This document shows positions 6,013-8,300 of a stretch of DNA of 8,300 nt, in pieces; the first letter of the stretch is position 1; each line of letters opens with the position of its first letter. The notes under the pieces are model-generated. The model was not told the origin of the DNA. It worked only from the letters and a program-made list of their open reading frames with translations, and ran no database searches. The stretch lies in contig DJJW01000095.1 in NCBI GenBank assembly GCA_002434335.1, forward strand, positions 189,216 through 197,515, read 5' to 3'. Source of the DNA: Lachnoclostridium sp. UBA6558. Lineage in GTDB: Bacteria; Bacillota; Clostridia; Lachnospirales; Lachnospiraceae. The position numbers and the translations under genes were made by a program.

Positions 6013-7071
6013 TTAGTTCTGTCTTTTTCTTCGGTATGGCTTTTCTGAATTTCTGGCTATGGTCCCTTTCGGTCCTCTCTTTGCATATTTTTCACTTTTC
6101 AGCTCGGTTTTATTTATTTTACTTTCATAGCTTTCATATGCCATAACAATTTTCTGTACAAGAGGATGCCTTACGACATCCTGGCCGCTTAAATAAGCAA
6201 AACCAATGTCATCAATCTTATTTAGCACCTTTAGCGCTACATCTAATCCGGACTGGGTTCCACTAGGCAGATCCTTCTGGGATAAGTCACCGGTTATAAC
6301 GACTTTGGAACCAAAGCCTATACGGGTTAGGAACATCTTCATCTGTGCCGGTGTCGTATTCTGAGCTTCATCAAGAATAATAAAGGCATTCTCTAAGGTT
6401 CGCCCTCTCATGTATGCCAGAGGGGCAACTTCTATTAACCCTTTTTCTGTATTCTTTAAATATCCTTCTGCTCCCATAATCTGATACAGCGCATCATAAA
6501 GAGGCCTCAGGTAAGGGTCAACCTTACTCTGCAAATCTCCGGGAAGAAAGCCTAATTTCTCTCCTGCTTCAATGGCCGGTCTGGTAAGAATGATCTTACT
6601 TACATCGTCATTCTTAAAAGCAGTTACTGCCATAGCCATCGCAAGATAGGTCTTACCGGTACCTGCAGGACCTACTCCAAAAGTGATCATTTTCTTTCTG
6701 ATGAGATCAACATATGCCTTCTGTCCCAGAGTTTTTGGTTTTATCGGTTTACCGGAAATAGTATGGCAAATAAGATCCTGGTCAATCTCTACTATAGCTG
6801 CTTCCTTGTTATCCTGACTAAGGGATAGAGCATAACTGACATTTTGTTCTGTTATAATATTCCCTCTCTTGGATAATTCCAGCAGATTCATAAAAACACT
6901 TTTTGCTTTGGCTACATTATCATTTTCTCCGATCAGTTTAATCTCACTGTCACGGACTATAATAGTTACACCAAGAGTTCGTTCAATCATCTTTACATAG
7001 GCATCGAACTGGCCGAATACATTTTTTTCATGCTCAAGAGGCACATCAATTATCGTTTCTATCAGACTCAT
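6013..7071 (-). CDS. phoH: PhoH-family ATPase (PhoH/YbeZ)
   Basis: A cytoplasmic P-loop ATPase of the PhoH/YbeZ family, linked by genome context and E. coli work to YbeY and RNA metabolism; its exact substrate is unsettled. From the chosen ATG it has 352 residues. A KH-like N-terminal region (about 1-90) leads to a P-loop GPAGTGKT (134-141), ILTRPAIEAGEKLGFLPGD (161-179), Walker B FIILDEAQNTTP (230-241) and a VVITGDLSQKDLP sensor segment (257-269). The last 30 residues are strongly basic (TELKSEKYAKRGPKG, PYRRKRQN), suggesting RNA contact (inference). ATG 7071 was chosen because MSLIETIIDVPLEHEKNVFG is the usual beginning in clostridial homologues as I recall them. GGAGG at 7085-7089 is 13 bases away, so a TTG at 7080 with a 4-base spacer is an alternative. 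The gene overlaps yqfD by 26 bases. Confidence 0.95.
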   Translation of the reverse strand: MSLIETIIDVPLEHEKNVFGQFDAYVKMIERTLGVTIIVRDSEIKLIGENDNVAKAKSVFMNLLELSKRGNIITEQNVSYALSLSQDNKEAAIVEIDQDLICHTISGKPIKPKTLGQKAYVDLIRKKMITFGVGPAGTGKTYLAMAMAVTAFKNDDVSKIILTRPAIEAGEKLGFLPGDLQSKVDPYLRPLYDALYQIMGAEGYLKNTEKGLIEVAPLAYMRGRTLENAFIILDEAQNTTPAQMKMFLTRIGFGSKVVITGDLSQKDLPSGTQSGLDVALKVLNKIDDIGFAYLSGQDVVRHPLVQKIVMAYESYESKINKTELKSEKYAKRGPKGTIARNSEKPYRRKRQN

Positions 7072-8287
7072 CCGTATCAATAATCCTCCACTCACTGTCA
7101 TCAATAGCTTTAAAATCTTTCACGGATTCTAATACCACAAGTTTGCCATTTGCTGTACAGACATTCCCTTTCACGGCTATTTCAACATTATTTTCCAGTA
7201 TTATGACATTATTTTCTTCTAATTTCTTTATAAATCTTTTTAATTTTATTTCTGCTAATGCTTTTGCTTCCGCTTCTGTGTATTTTTTCTTTTCTTCATT
7301 ATATGCCAGGTAACGGTTTGCTGTCAGTGAAACAGGAAGATAGAATTCATCATTTAAATGAAGCGTAAACTCATTCCCAATTATATCATACTTGTCATAG
7401 GGAATTCTAGGTCTGTATAAATTTATTTTTTTCAGGAAAAAAGATAAACTGTAGGACTTCTTCTCACTTCCGGTATAAATCTTATCAATATAATTAAGCG
7501 AAAATTTGTCATTATATTCATAAAAGGTTTTACCGATAACATCAGCATCTGCTATAACCGGTTCTTTTCGAACCAGGGTTTCATTATCACCTATAATATT
7601 AACCACTCCGGATACAATTATATCACCTTTCTTTACTACATCTCCAATTCCTACCAAAGGATCTCCGGTTCGAGTGACTATCTGAGATATAATGCAATCC
7701 TTAGAGGCGACGATATGACAATTCTCCGTAGCTGTTACAGCAGGTGCCGGCATATTTGTCTCGGTAATCTTAATTATCAGCCTTGTACCTTTTATTTCTG
7801 CAGATACCCAGCCTATATCATTATAGCTGTGCCTTATAAGATCTTCAATTGCCTGACTGTTGATATGCTTTTTTTGAAGTCCCGGGTATATCTCATTGTT
7901 CTTTAGGAATTTAACCATTGCTTCCTGTGTATAGGTATATCCACCCGAAACATTAATATCCCAAATAAACAGGGATAATATGTATAGTATAACTGCAAAA
8001 AGCAGAAATCCAGCTACATATCCGCTTCTTTTTCTATAAGTATGTATGATAAAAGGCAGACCATATCTTTTTCGTATATAGGGAAGTGTACCTGTTTTTC
8101 TGGCAAAAGGTTTCAGCTTATAATAATCTTTCAGTCTGATTTTAAATTCATACTCATTATCTGTAACCTTAAGATCCCACAAGAAAATAAAACGATTACT
8201 GCATAGATTTATAAAACGTTCCGTAGACATACCCTTTAACCGTACCAACAGATATCCCTGCAGCCAACGAATAAACAATAATACCAT
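7046..8287 (-). CDS. yqfD: Sporulation protein YqfD
   Basis: A complete 413-residue protein matching the YqfD family in length (about 400) and layout. The N-terminal region (1-85) is basic and cytoplasmic, with LPFIIHTYRKRSGY just before a single transmembrane helix (about 88-109). Then comes FIWDINVSGGYTYT, a conserved beta-strand entry similar to POTRA/FtsQ-like beginnings, and later IGWVSAEIKGTRLIIKITE, a hallmark of the family. The extracytoplasmic remainder carries RTGDPLVGIGDVVKKGDIIVSG, a barrel-sandwich-like segment. YqfD in Bacillus is a mother-cell sporulation gene; its molecular task is poorly defined. ATG 8287 has GGAGGG (8294-8299) with a 6-base spacer, so the start is secure. 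In other Firmicutes yqfC lies just upstream, which would be outside this window on the right. The stop TGA lies within phoH. Confidence 0.93.
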   Translation of the reverse strand: MVLLFIRWLQGYLLVRLKGMSTERFINLCSNRFIFLWDLKVTDNEYEFKIRLKDYYKLKPFARKTGTLPYIRKRYGLPFIIHTYRKRSGYVAGFLLFAVILYILSLFIWDINVSGGYTYTQEAMVKFLKNNEIYPGLQKKHINSQAIEDLIRHSYNDIGWVSAEIKGTRLIIKITETNMPAPAVTATENCHIVASKDCIISQIVTRTGDPLVGIGDVVKKGDIIVSGVVNIIGDNETLVRKEPVIADADVIGKTFYEYNDKFSLNYIDKIYTGSEKKSYSLSFFLKKINLYRPRIPYDKYDIIGNEFTLHLNDEFYLPVSLTANRYLAYNEEKKKYTEAEAKALAEIKLKRFIKKLEENNVIILENNVEIAVKGNVCTANGKLVVLESVKDFKAIDDSEWRIIDTDESDRNDN

Positions 8288-8293
8288 CTGACA

Positions 8294-8299
8294 CCCTCC
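8294..8299 (-). promoter_or_regulatory. Shine-Dalgarno GGAGGG of yqfD
   Basis: GGAGGG on the minus strand with a 6-base spacer to ATG 8287. It shows that the right-most gene is complete at its 5' end although only 13 bases remain in the window. Confidence 0.75.
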
Positions 8300-8300
8300 G

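Noticed and set aside
1..8300. Search for CRISPR arrays, transposase genes, terminal inverted repeats, tRNA genes and riboswitches
   Set aside because: None seen. The minus-strand genes are back to back with gaps of at most 68 bases, leaving no room for leader-type RNA elements inside the window.

Overview
The window looks like a chromosomal core region of a spore-forming, low-GC Gram-positive bacterium of the class Clostridia. Closest in feel are the Lachnospiraceae / Clostridium cluster XIVa, judged from protein flavour (PhoH, YbeY, YqfD, a BofC-C-like protein and a DUF3048 lipoprotein) and not from any database search. No mobile element, CRISPR array, tRNA or rRNA was seen. No intergenic gap exceeds about 70 bases, so there is no long non-coding stretch.

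Layout. Positions 1-678 (+) hold the 3' part of a collagen-like gene whose start lies outside the window: 22 Gly-X-Y triplets followed by a cysteine-containing C-terminal domain. Everything else is on the minus strand and reads from right to left: yqfD (8287-7046), phoH (7071-6013), a membrane HD-domain protein in the pgpH/yqfF position (5990-4740), ybeY (4756-4250), a DUF3048 lipoprotein (4253-3165), a 14-TM-type MVF-family flippase (3115-1451) and a membrane-anchored BofC-C-like protein (1382-675). The yqfD-to-DUF3048 part is tightly packed, with overlapping starts and stops and Shine-Dalgarno sites buried in upstream genes, so it is very probably one translationally coupled operon. The flippase and BofC-like genes follow after 49- and 68-base gaps and probably belong to the same transcript, although this cannot be proved from sequence alone. 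The operon promoter must lie to the right of the window.

How the genes fit together. yqfD-phoH-pgpH-ybeY is a classical Firmicutes neighbourhood joining a sporulation gene, a PhoH ATPase, a c-di-AMP phosphodiesterase and the rRNA-maturation endoribonuclease YbeY. In many Firmicutes it continues into dgkA, cdd and era. Here it continues into envelope genes (lipoprotein, lipid-linked glycan flippase, BofC-like protein).

The main oddity is the protein in the PgpH slot. It keeps the membrane domain and an HD fold but has essentially no extracellular domain. By my alignment it has also lost about four of the seven metal ligands of PgpH, so it is probably a pseudo-phosphodiesterase. Smaller points are a TTG start for ybeY, a GTG start for the BofC-like gene whose ribosome binding site lies in an inverted repeat, and a tail-to-tail overlap of the two convergent genes at 675-678.
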